Positions 15,401 through 26,330 of a stretch of 64,000 bases of DNA are shown in pieces. Below the pieces are notes generated by a model. It was not told the origin of the DNA. It worked only from the letters and a program-made list of their open reading frames with translations, and searched no databases. The position numbers and the translations under genes are program-made. The stretch is from assembly GCF_021155765.1 (NCBI RefSeq), contig NC_060110.1, forward strand, positions 18,064,001 to 18,128,000. Reading direction: 5' to 3'. Each line of letters begins with the position of its first letter. The stretch's first letter is position 1. The DNA is from Diprion similis (Eukaryota > Arthropoda > Insecta > Hymenoptera > Diprionidae).

Positions 15401-15453
15401 GGGATTTCGGCCACATGCCCCGTCATACCATGGAGGAAATTTTTGCAGAGCAT
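12452..15453 (-). CDS. Uncharacterised protein with three copies of an ~80-residue module; five exons, 426 aa
   Basis: Function unknown. Coding exons on the minus strand are 15453-15259, 15166-14731, 14668-14379, 14204-14012 and 12618-12452. All four introns are GT-AG and the phases (0, 1, 0, 1) join exactly to 1281 nt. The protein has three repeats, at about residues 12-90, 110-190 and 312-397. Each starts with a short beta-like stretch (GHVAEI, GTVTDL and, for the third, RAVFAE) and ends with a signature: acidic-basic-Val-x-aromatic, then about ten residues, then Cys-x-Trp-(Phe/Ile)-(Ala/Ile)-Thr. The third repeat crosses the last intron. A polar linker (about 191-307) separates repeats two and three, and the tail (402-426) is strongly acidic. 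No signal peptide is visible. The size and beta character suggest a small barrel such as an S1- or cold-shock-like fold, but that is a guess. AATAAA overlaps the stop codon. The first Met (15453) may not be the true start; see the findings. Confidence 0.8.
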
Positions 15454-16471
15454 GTCGAGGTTATATTGTGTAGAATCTGTTCAACCACGTCTACTACATC
15501 AATCGCTACAAATTCACGTGCGTTCACGATGTTCTGGAAATCATTTAATCAACTAACGATATGACGGTAATTTACCATTAATTCGTCGCTCTTTATCGAC
15601 AGCTTATAAGTATCACTTGTTGACTGTCCAGTTTGACAGTTGAACACGAGTAAATTGACGTCTGTTGCCAGTTTCACGTTTGTGAACGTAAAGTACATAC
15701 AAAATTTTCTATTTGGATCTAACTTCAGACGAAGAGTTCAGTGGCTTACCGGCTCTGTAATTTGAGAACACAGCATTGAAACCGACTACGCAAGTCAAAT
15801 AAATTCTTATTACCGCTAATTGCGTTTGGCTTGGATGTATACTTGATTCAAAGCAGAATAGATTTTGTCACGCTAGAATCGTTTCCAATAAACGGAAAAG
15901 AATTGAATGGAATTAATTATGAGTGAATCCTATTGTGAATCCTATTTCTTCAAATTTCCGAATTGAGTGTACGCTTTTCCAATGAGAATCTATTCCGTTC
16001 TATCAATCCGTGTATTCGCTTTTATCTGTCCTTATTTCCTATCCCATCCTATTCCCATAAATGCAGCCTTTCGCTGTTCATTCCTTTTAATTGTTCGTCT
16101 AGGTTATTGCAATATCGAATCAGATCTAGTTTCACCAATCCGAATGTATTTCGTTAAAAAGAATACGAATCCCATGAAGCAATTCGAATCAATGAGCACC
16201 ATTTTTTTTGTATCCTATCGAATTCTTTTTAAAAGGCTTTTCCGAGGGATGACAGATAATTTCGGATATACAAGGCTGCAAATATTTTGTTCTATCCTAT
16301 TGCCCATATCAAGGTGAATTTTTGAAGTTGAATAAAACGTAAAAACAAACTGGTAATGAGCGCACTTGCCTGTAAAATCAAACGACAAAACCACCTACTG
16401 ATACAAATAAATTATGATGTAATTGTTCTCAGTACACAGTTCGTGAACAATTGTTATAAATAAACCACTTG

Positions 16472-16513
<42 letters not shown>

Positions 16514-16925
16514 CACCTACATATATATTTTAGAAATTGTTTCGCTTTGAAATATATCAGTAAAATTCTTTTCCATTAGTTTTTATATTCGGATCATCGT
16601 TTTCCGATTCGTTCTTATACGATTTATCGGATAAAGAAACCGGATTGGATCAAATTGAAAAATCTCAATCCGTTTCAGTTCGTTTCCATTTGTTGGGTCA
16701 GCTGTAGATCGCTTTAATGTTTCCAGGTAGAGCGGGGATGCAGGTAGCTGGACGATTTACTCTGGATGATAGTCGAAATTAAGTGTATAAGTCGGAAGAG
16801 TTAGGGAACAAAAAATGAATGCATAAGATCGCCGCATTTTTGATAAGATTTTCGGATTGTTTTTATTTTTTCACTTTTCTTTGATTACAAAACCATAATG
16901 TTAACAAGTTAAAGCTAATGATATT
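15454..16925. other. Intergenic stretch between two minus-strand genes
   Basis: No complete gene. Just upstream of the three-module gene, 15454-15534 and 15576-15700 stay open on the minus strand in a frame that could be extra 5' coding sequence. A short direct duplication of TGAATCCTAT lies near 15923-15950. The 15.9-16.7 kb part is rich in CGAAT/AATCC-type words and has one 116-codon plus-strand open frame (15967-16317) that I judge to be chance. A poly-A run followed by (AT)n lies at 16473-16513. An AATAAA on the minus strand near 16861-16867 could serve the takeout-like gene. Confidence 0.5.
16473..16513. repeat. Poly-A followed by (AT)n microsatellite
   Basis: About 19 A followed by about ten AT units. 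It could be the tail of an old retroposed copy, but I see no recognisable element body upstream, so I call it only a simple repeat. Confidence 0.9.
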
Positions 16926-19371
16926 TTATTCTGGGAATAATTTGTTCATTGGAATACGGCTGAAAACTTCATTTCCGAGCTTCGCGAAGACAAGTCCAAA
17001 CGTCTCTTCATAGGGTGGCTGAAGTTCTTTGAAGAGTAATTCGGAATTCTGGGCAATGAATGTGTTCATCTGTGCCGCTATATGGGGGGAGATAGAAAAT
17101 ATTTTTTTAGTCCAAATACAACGGCTTTTTAACCGTTATTTACACTACGACTGGGTCTATTCTCTTTTTTTGAAATAACTGTGTTCGATGTTATCCAAAA
17201 TTCGACAAATTTGTATCGCGGACAAATCCAGTCTTATAACTATAACTTGATTACAAGTCTTGAAATATTCTTAACATATTTTATCTCTCATTATTCCAGC
17301 GATAATTATTCCGCGTATCGCAAATCCTGTTATTTCTTTATTCTCTCTCGTTTATGATAAGATGCTTATTTTGATGTAAATCTACTTACCAAGAGCGTTA
17401 TCACCATCGAATAGATTACCGAAGTGCATCCTAACGCTGTCGGGGTTAAATTTGATGTCGTACTTCTTGATTCTTAGATAAGTCTCGCCATCCTTGACGT
17501 ACGTGTCACAGTATATGGTGCTCTTCGCATGTAATCCGACTGCAAACGAAATCGAAAAGTTGTAATAAGCATATCTATATACGATATATAGACGTGCGAA
17601 TACATGTGTTCTAATGCAGTACCCGGTAAACGAAAATGGGCTGATCAATCTTACTTCTAAAAATTTTGGATTGATTTATATGAAAAGGATCGATTGACAG
17701 TCAGAAAGAATTTTTCCCAAGTCGATCGTTTCGATATCTTTCGAAACCTGATTAACATCAGTCCATTTTCGGTCATTGGGTAAGCGACACTCTCGGTCCG
17801 TGTATAAGTGCCATGGGGTAAAAATGATTTCAATGAGGTTTCAAGTTGACAAGAATCTTTCCCACGATACACAACGGAAACTGCCGTGAAACTTCAGCTG
17901 TGCCCGTGGGTTTCAATGTGTAAATATTATTGAATCAGCCTGCTGCTCTTACTCATGGTTATGTTAGAGCGGCCTTTTCCATGGATCGGAAGAACTAGAA
18001 CTTGACCATCCAGTTCGTAATCGGCGACGAAATCAACTTGAGGATTGTAGGATTCGGATGTGAGAATCAGCTTGTTGAAATCAATTCTGTGAAACATTCA
18101 CAATATGACACAAGCTTAAAAACGTATTGCTCACGATTATGTCTTGGATTCCGACTCGTCGAATGTAATATTCCGGTCGATAAAACTTTGTCAAATTATC
18201 GCGTTACATTACTCTTCACTTACCTGTAATTAGTTACTTCCAGTCCTCTTGTTAGTCCGTGTAACTTGATATTGTGATACGCCTGCTTCACCGACACAGG
18301 ACCGGTACTTTCGCCGATTTTTACGCTGTCAACCGCCAAGGGCTCGATGGGGAGGACTTTGAAACTTCTGAGACCTGAAAGTGTCGGAAAATAGGTAAAG
18401 CAAGTGACAATTTCGATGTGATAAATGCATTCCGGTTGCAGCTGTGCGTTTTACCATGCGGTGACCATGGCAGCAATCGTGAACATGAGCAAGGACACCG
18501 CGTAAAATTCACTTCGAACGAGCTGTTTGAAAATATACTTTCATTCATGAGGATTCACCGAAAGTCTACAAGAGACAAGAAATCTGACGGACTGTGATGC
18601 GAATAAACCAGTGACCATTGATCAAGTCTAAAGTAAAATTTTCCGAGTTACAAGGAGGTTGGGGGGAAATTAAGAGAAGGCCATGTCTCGTGGTTTGCGA
18701 TTTTTCGATTCTCACCTGCAGACAGAGACTTGATGAACACTGGGACGGCGGCGTTTAAACATTGGGAGTACTGTGGATCACTTCTTCGACAGGTCTTCAG
18801 GCTTGGTGCTGTTAGGAAATTGTAAGATTGAAATTAATCGACTCCGATGAGTAATAGAGGTCGCGAGATGATTACGGGTGAAAAAGAAACACAATCGTAC
18901 AGAGCACAAGTTACATTCAAGGCCTGCGTTGAGCAACGTCTTTGTTACAATCGATAAATGGCATCAATGACAGCACGATACTAATGCGACACCCGAAGCA
19001 ATTATATCGTCTCCTGCTCGAGACTTTCTCTCACCATGAACTAATTACTGCAGGTAACTGCATCGTCAAAGTTCATGGTGTACACCGATTTCAAGGACTT
19101 ATAATATCCGAATATAGAGTTCATTGGATGCGGATTTTCCCCAATATATTATCGCGCCTATCAGTATCGTAAAGATCTGGGACTGAGGGCTAATCTATAA
19201 TTGGACTCTCCAAGGTTCGTACGAGTGAATAAAGATTCGTTTAAATTGGAGCAAAAAATCACAGTATCAATTTTCCGAAGCATTGATCTGTGTCGAAGAT
19301 GTTTGCGACTTACGTAGCTCGACTGCTGCCGACATCGCGACGATCGCCAGGAAGGTGACAATGGTCTTCAT
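16926..19371 (-). CDS. Takeout-like / juvenile hormone binding protein (JHBP) family protein; six exons, 245 aa
   Basis: Secreted carrier of the insect takeout/JHBP superfamily. Members bind small hydrophobic ligands such as juvenile hormone in an elongated barrel; the ligand of this one cannot be read from sequence. Exons on the minus strand: 19371-19314, 18808-18716, 18374-18224, 18086-17953, 17539-17390 and 17077-16926. All introns are GT-AG and the phases (1, 1, 2, 1, 1) join exactly to 738 nt, a usual length for the family. Residues 1 to about 17 form a signal peptide (MKTIVTFLAIVAMSAA). The paired cysteines (C26, C36) sit in the typical K-x-C-x-R-S-D-P...Q-C-L context. Further family hallmarks are GPVSVKQ with the following H-N-I-K-L-H-G-L strand (about 75-90), LPIHGKGRSNITM (133-145) and HFGNLFDGDNAL (184-195). 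No intact paralogue lies next to it, although takeout genes often occur in arrays. The start codon has an AAAATG context. Confidence 0.94.
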
Positions 19372-19528
19372 TTTACGAAGCACAGATTTTCCTGTTTCGA
19401 AATATCGTATATTATTTTCGATATGTATTGTTTTATCGCCTGTTCGTCATGTACCCACGCTATGTGCCCAAAGCTGCTAGTTCTTTGAACACTTGAAGTG
19501 AACTACAAGGACTGGGTAAATTGCATGG

Positions 19529-19541
19529 CTATATAAATACT
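19529..19541 (-). promoter_or_regulatory. Candidate TATA element of the takeout-like gene
   Basis: The sequence GCTATATAAATAC lies about 160 bases upstream of the start codon. The cleaner TATAAA reading is on the plus strand, but the element is AT-symmetrical enough to serve the minus-strand gene, which would put transcription start near 19505. The position is plausible; there is no other evidence. Confidence 0.25.
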
Positions 19542-22500
19542 TAAGGTAGATCCCCCACCATTTGACCGGCGGGATTTTACGTGTCTGTAGTTTTAATACA
19601 CACACGGTTCATCATCCACCACACAAATGCGATGCGAAAATTGTCGTGTCTCGTATTAACATTGCCCAATATGCCCAATCTCTTCCTAAAACGTCTCCTA
19701 TAAGGGAATCCTATCTATGCGTTACATCAACATTGCCAAAAAATAAATTGTTAGACATTATAATGGGAGGAAGTTACTCGATAAATGAGATACTAATTGT
19801 AAGTTCATAAGTAGATATATTCAACGCATGATAGACAGTGTTGAACCAACCTATAATAATGTATCTGAAATATCATCATTTGTGTTAACTTCCAGTGTTT
19901 TCTCGTGGAAGGAAAAAAATCGTTAATGAACTACGTGACGTAAAAGAAATACAGCCTACATACACGTCGAAAGATTTCCACTAAGTTATAAACACATGTT
20001 GATCTTGAGATTTAATTTATTCCAATTACTTTGCTGACGTGTAGAATTGGTTATACACACACGAGTCCAAATATAAGTTAATAATTGCATATTACCTATG
20101 ATCCGGCAGATCCTCCTTATAAATTATGAAAGATTTTTTCTTTCTTACTCATCAGTTTCAAACTGTTTCGAAAATCCCAAATACCCTGCGAAAACTTGCG
20201 CGTCCATGTATATATTTCTGCCTTCTTTATAGTATACCTTTAGGGCAGGAAATTGAATACAAAATATTGACGTATAAATAACTAATATTGAGGACAAAAT
20301 TCACGGTTGTAATGGGATTTGTAATGGAACGTCATGCAGTTCGTTGCCTGCAGTGCCTTTTCGCTCGTGTGTTACCACCTGCTTTAGGTACAATAGTTAC
20401 ATACATAGGTGCTTGTGCATTCGGTTAATTAATTCTTTACACTTCTCGAGGCCTACAAACTCATTTATCATTCAGGTTTTGTTCAAGTTTACTATTCACT
20501 AGTAAACAAAGCTATGGTGTAAACACAGCTATCCATAAGCTTGCCCTTGTCCTATGGAAGTTGAACTACGATCTAATAAAGCAATTTTTCCTATACCAAG
20601 TTGCAGCCCGCGATGCGAAAAGCAGAAACGGTATTCATGAGCAAGGTTGTCACGATTTCACCCCCCGTGGGCAGAGGTGAAGGGTTTGAAATCTTTTTTT
20701 CGATCTAACCGTTTGTTGAAATGCTTTTTTTCCGTCTGCTTTCAAGTCAGGCACTGACTGCACATCATGATGGAATGGCCAAACTCTGCCTTACATCCTA
20801 ATGCATTCCATGGTTCTCTCTCGGTTACAGGCATTTTATTACATTTCTTTAGTTTTATTTTTCTCGTAATGCGGGCTACGTGAAAAATTGCAGACTTTTG
20901 ATTGATGTCAATCGCTTGAGGAAAGCTGAGAATATGTGGATCTCGTCTGGACTTTGAACACGCCTCGTATATATTACGTGCGTCCGGTTACCACGCGAAG
21001 GTTTTCTCTCCGAAGGAACCACTCCTGAAACTATCATTTTCATATTCACGTCCTGCTCTGTAATTCTTTTACATGCAATGGTACCGGTTAACAAGTGTAT
21101 TTTCATTGATATCGTGAATATTGTACCTATTTCTGTTTTTTAGCGACCACGTGCTCATTGAATTATTTTACAAAATAAATTCATGCGTAATTGAAAGTTT
21201 ATTAGGAAGGTCAAATTCACCTTGGATTTTTTCGAACACGTGTTTACCGTATAGACGAGTCATGCGAATGAAAAATGTACAATCTAAGTAAAGCTGCTGA
21301 CAAAGTTGTTTGCATTTTGAATGTTTTTATTGGGATACTCTGAGCAGAATTTAATTGAAATAAATTTTGCCACGAATTTTTTTTCAGTAAATGTTTATGC
21401 GGAATTTGGACTTTGGAATTTGCGATGTTAGATACAGTGTAAACTAACTTGTGGGTAAACGTTGAATTCAGCTGACGTAACGACAGTTGATAAAGATCCA
21501 TAAAGAACCAGGTAAGCTCAAACGAATTAACTAGCCGAATTCTTCCTGAATGTTTGATTGAATGGAATTCGTTTCAAAACAGACTCAACTGCTTTCCATT
21601 TCTTATCGGTACGATTGAATTTTAAAACCTGTATAAGATTAAATGAAAATCGGTCCGTATACATATTTATACGTAAGTTTAATATCGATGCGATAACTGA
21701 GCCGGTCTGTAATTTATTACCCGCTTGAAATAATTCATTTGTAATTCAATACAAGGCACTAATTCTTTAATTTACGCGTGTCACGGCTCACCGATACGAA
21801 ATTTTGTTTCACAAATTTTTTGTTGCAAATAAGACTGCCGAGTGAGTGACTACGTGCAGATTAGCGTGTAAAGGCCATGCGGACCATGGATGGGTCGTAC
21901 ATTCAACTTTGGGCTTGCAGAAGTGGCAAGGTTGAGGCTGAGCCTGAATCACGTGGAACTTGGACCACCTGTTCTTTGTTCTTTTACTGTAATTTGGCAT
22001 GCACGTATTCATTTTCCTTGCCATGACTTGTCGGTGCCCGATCATCTCGTCTCCGAATTGTTAATGACCTGCTGAACGTAACATATGTGAAGGTAAGTAA
22101 GAAATAGCTGGCAGATAATGACGGGAGTTCGAAGGCGACCATCATGCTTCGCAGAATATGATGAGCATTTCCACGCCGAAATTACAGTCCAAGTACTCAA
22201 AAATAATGCATGAATGAGATCGTAACGTTCGGCTTGACAAAAGAAAAAAAGGCGCTGCTATTATTTCGAAGATTGTCAGTGTTAACTATAAGTTCGTTGT
22301 TCCTTGCGTGCGGGTGTATACAAATTATGGCAACATGTATTCTTTCAAAGTTAAAATAAAATTATTATTCGACATATATTTATCGTCGAACAGAATCAAT
22401 GCATTTGACGAAGATGGAAAACTGCCTACTTACGGATGTTTACGCGGTAAAATTTTGTTCGTTATTTTCTATGAATGTATCATGATAAACAAGGTCAAAT

Positions 22501-23921
22501 CACACTGACTTGCTATTGATTGGGATCAAAAGACGATGAAAAATGATACATCGATGATTAACGTTCAAAATACATATAAGAATCGTATATGAGTGGGTTA
22601 CCTAGTTAATTGTTTTCTTTCAAAAAGCCATAACCCATTTCACGTTGGTCACATAGGCCTTCCTGCAACTTTTCCATCTTCATCAACAGTATCTGAAAAT
22701 GTGTGTATCAACACGATTATATGTATATTTATGTACACACATTGTAAAAGTTTTAATACCAGGGTGTATAAATACCTTCTGACAATGATACTCAACAATT
22801 TTGTACTATGAAAAATGATTACATACGGATAGATGTATGCTTAAGTATAAATAATCAATGTACAGATACTTTCAAAATCTGCAATGCTGCTTGTATATAA
22901 AAAGATTGTTTGAATTACACGAATTGGAAATATGAACCAAGGACGTTATGCGATTGAATATTGGTTTGTTGAAAAGTTTAAGTGATTGCATCGACAAAGT
23001 ATGGAAACGGAAGACGATGGCTAATTTTTAACACTTCTGCACACCTTGAACTTTAAAATAAATTGCTGCGTGACGTCAATTTGCAACCGGTTTTCCTGAA
23101 GCTTATGGCTTTATGATATCACTTAAATCAACGGAGTGACCATCTGCAGTATCGCGAAACGTACATACGTTACTAGAAAATTTTTCTCTAATGAATGTGC
23201 TGGGCATGCTGCAATTTTAGAATATTTACATTGTACGTATTTTAGTTCATAAAGTATTCCATAGGTTAGTTTATATGAAATAATGGCCGACATATATTTC
23301 TAAAAATAATTTCCCATTATTGTGCTTGATTTCAGATAAATCAGTAATAACAATTACTCATCACGTAGACCTGTTCTGTTATAAAATTTCAACAACAGCG
23401 CCAGTGAGATCAGATAGTATCCAAATCACGAAAAAAAAAAATTCTTCGGGGCAAATTTCAACACAATATATTGATGGCACCAAACCAAGTATAAAATGGC
23501 TTAAATTGTTCGACGAAACATATACCATTTCCATTCAAATTATTCGAAAATATTCACTTTCGTTCGTCCGTTTACCGCCTACCGTTATAAAATATCCAGC
23601 CACCTTAACGAGTTTGTATAATGAATAATTATGAGATACAAATGAGGCTTAAGATTTCGTTCGTATGTTTAATTAACGTACTAAACAGTAGAACTGGAAA
23701 ATTTTTTACCGTTGTATTTTGCAAGGACTGAACTGGAGCTACCTATAATCAAAATAACAGGCAAACGTTTGTACAGCAGCGCAATCGTTGACAAATTATC
23801 CATACATGCCGAGTCAATTTTCATGGAGTTTACAGTGACGAACATTTTGTATTATTTGCGACCAGATTCCACGACTGAATTCAGCCGGTATCTCAAATAC
23901 GACAAGTTAATGACAAAAAAT
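19542..23921. other. Intergenic region, about 4.4 kb, no gene seen
   Basis: Open frames here are at most about 100 codons (23320-23628 +) and carry no recognisable domain. I see no exon with matched splice sites, no signal peptide and no clear repeat. The last part (about 23.2-23.9 kb) is probably the 3' flank of the minus-strand gene that begins at 25430. Confidence 0.55.
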
Positions 23922-25430
23922 TCAACGAATTCCTTTTTGAAATCTTAGTGCTAAGCTATTCGAAGGATGGGAAACTTTGAGAGCACCCAAGTCGACGGCA
24001 TGACCGATCAAAGGGCAGCCCGCGGGACATCGTCGTTTTTTGGCGTAATTTGTACTCGAGATATTCTTCTCCTGTCTGACTATGCTCCTCGGAAAATAGT
24101 GAACTCCTCTCCTTTGCCTGGTGGCGCACGGGGGGATGCTGAGGACGAGGTCCTCACGATGAACCTTCCCCACGGGCTCGGGAAAGAGTCTTTCGTTGAG
24201 GCGAAATTGCTGGAGAGAGCCGGAGGACCGAGAGCCGAGTAAGGACGGACAGGAGGCGTGCGTGTCGAAGTAATTCTTATCGCGAAATTTCCGAACGTCG
24301 TTAACCTCCGAGTCAATCTCTTCTTTATCGGCTCGTTCTCCCAAAAATTTATCAGCCCGATACTCCGAGCAGGCGCAAGATTTCCCCTCGTCTCCGAGGG
24401 ATGGACGAGGAACATTCCCGTCCCCGGGAACGATCCGAGCGGCTCTTCCATCCGGCGATGACGACCGGAAGGCCGCTCTGCGTTCGCGACTCCTGAAACC
24501 CGCCGGCTTGTTCTGATCGCTAATTGACTTCCTAGACGCGATGGTTTTCTTGGGCAGCGAAATCTTCTTTGACAAAGCCTCGGCGTCCACACAGCGAGGG
24601 CAGTTGTATTTTCGCGGTAACTCGATCCCGCCGTTCCGCCTCTCGTCCAGGGACTTGGAATTCGCTGGAACGTTGCCACTCGAATTACGCCTCCGAGGTG
24701 GCGGACTCGGGGCTCTGGGAGTTCCGAGCTGATTGTCGCGCAGGGTGTTGATCTTGCTCTGAACTCTCCGCAAAAATTCAGACCTCGGCGTGTAGTCGAT
24801 CTTCTGGGCTCGCTTCAGTGTCGTCGTGCTCAATGGCGGCGAGTAAACGGGATCCGGAGAGTCTCGCGGCGAGCCAGCGTCGCCGTAAACCGCATCGTCG
24901 GTTTCGCGGAAACTCGGCAGGCAAATCGGTACGTGTCTCGTCCGTGTCGATCTTTGGTTCGCCTTCCGGGTCTGGAGCACCGTCGCCTGGCAGTAGCATT
25001 CCTTGACGACCGGGCGTCGCGGCGGCGACGGCTTCGGCTGTTTCCTTTCAGGTTTAACCACCAGCAGTCTCCGGTTCGCGTTCATGTCCGGCGCCGAGAC
25101 GGATTCGTATTTCGGCGGGAATTGCTCGGGGCAAAGCAGAGCGCCGACACCACTAGAGTCGTTGCGCAACTTCCAGACGTCGAAGTGGCGCCCATAAGCC
25201 GACCGGCGTTTGCTTGTACTGTGCGAACGGTATCTACGGAAGTTTCATGTTTTCATATAATTTACTTTACAGATATGTCACGAAATCTTTTATGCGTCAA
25301 CTTACGAGTCCTGAGAGCGAAGCTTCTTAACCTCCTTGCGGACGATTTTAGCGTTCTCTTCGAGGCAGGTCAACAGGGCGCGACTTCTACTGCGTAAATT
25401 GTCGATTTTTACGCTGAAGGAAGATGCCAT
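23922..25430 (-). CDS. Uncharacterised basic Ser/Pro-rich protein with spaced cysteine pairs; two exons, 478 aa
   Basis: I do not recognise this gene. Exon 1 is 25430-25306 and exon 2 is 25233-23922. The intron is GT-AG with phase 2, and the join gives 479 codons including the stop. The N-terminus (about residues 1-40) is a charged, probably helical segment (VKIDNLRSRSRALL, then EENAKIVRKEVKKL). The remainder looks disordered, basic and rich in Ser, Arg and Pro. Cysteines come in pairs spaced along the chain: CYC (121, 123), CPRC (253, 256), CAC (328, 330) and CPAGC (444-448). These could be metal ligands or nothing more. No signal peptide or membrane segment is present, so it is probably intracellular. 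Exon 2 is clearly more GC-rich than its surroundings, which explains several antisense open frames across 24.0-25.2 kb. It lies head-to-head with the zinc-finger gene. Confidence 0.8.
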
Positions 25431-26330
25431 AAACTAGTGGCGTACGATTTTGTTCATTAAATGTTAGCGAATTTTTGACATTTCGGCAGTATATGGACAC
25501 AGATTTGACGCGCGTCGCGGTTGTAAACAAAAGAGCGTCGCACAGTATGGCCACAACATTAGAACGAAATTCTATTTTGTTTCAATAAAATTTTTGTTTC
25601 ATTTATTTCTTTTTCCCATTTTCAACGCGCGCGCGGAAGTTCTGAAACTTGTTTGATTTTCGCCTATACAAATTTACGACGTCGTTGGGGAGCGGACGGA
25701 AATTTCGCCAATTCGGATTTGATTTTCATCCAATATTACAAATCTATCGCGTCCGTTTATAGGCCGCTTCTATGCCGACGCGCTCGACTAGACGCTCAAT
25801 TGATTGGCCGACCCATGTGTGTGAGATGTGGAATGGTGTTTAGCGCGGCGGCCATGTTTTTACAGAGACGCCGTGTCGCTGTCGACAAACAACACTGAAA
25901 ACCAACCACGAACCCGAACCGAACCGAACGAACGACACGCGAGACGCGAGCCGTGGATTTTTCTTTTTAACGATGCCTCGAATAAAGTTTAGTTTAATTT
26001 AATTAATCGGTGTGAATATTCGGCGAGCCTGACGGCGTCCAGGTGGATAAAGGAGGATTGAACATGTTTAATAAATAAATATGTGATAATTGTACATAGG
26101 GGATAACGTGAAAGTGATGTGATTTTGAATAGCAGCGTCCAGTACGCGTATAGTTTTGTATTTTAGGTTATAAAACCACCCAACGCTAACCGACGGCGTT
26201 ATTTCGTCGGGATTTTTTTTCTCACGCAATTGTGATAACCAAGCTGTCGTGTTGTGCTCCTACTCGTCTCTATTTTTTTCTTTTCTTTTTCTTTTACGTT
26301 TTTCTCGATCGTCGACGTTTCTAACCAACT
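25431..26330. promoter_or_regulatory. Shared upstream region between two divergent genes (likely bidirectional promoter)
   Basis: Only 900 bases separate the start codon of the minus-strand gene (25430) from that of the plus-strand zinc-finger gene (26331). The interval is comparatively CpG-rich around 25.5-26.0 kb, has no obvious TATA box facing either gene, and contains a short CGAAC-type repeat at about 25909-25934. Both 5' untranslated regions must lie here. A TATA-less CpG-rich region is typical of broadly expressed genes; that is inference, not a measurement. Confidence 0.5.

Noticed and set aside
24080-25397. Several open frames of 60-200 codons on both strands
   Set aside because: Shadows of the GC-rich exon of the 478-aa gene; the chosen frame is the one that joins in phase with exon 1.
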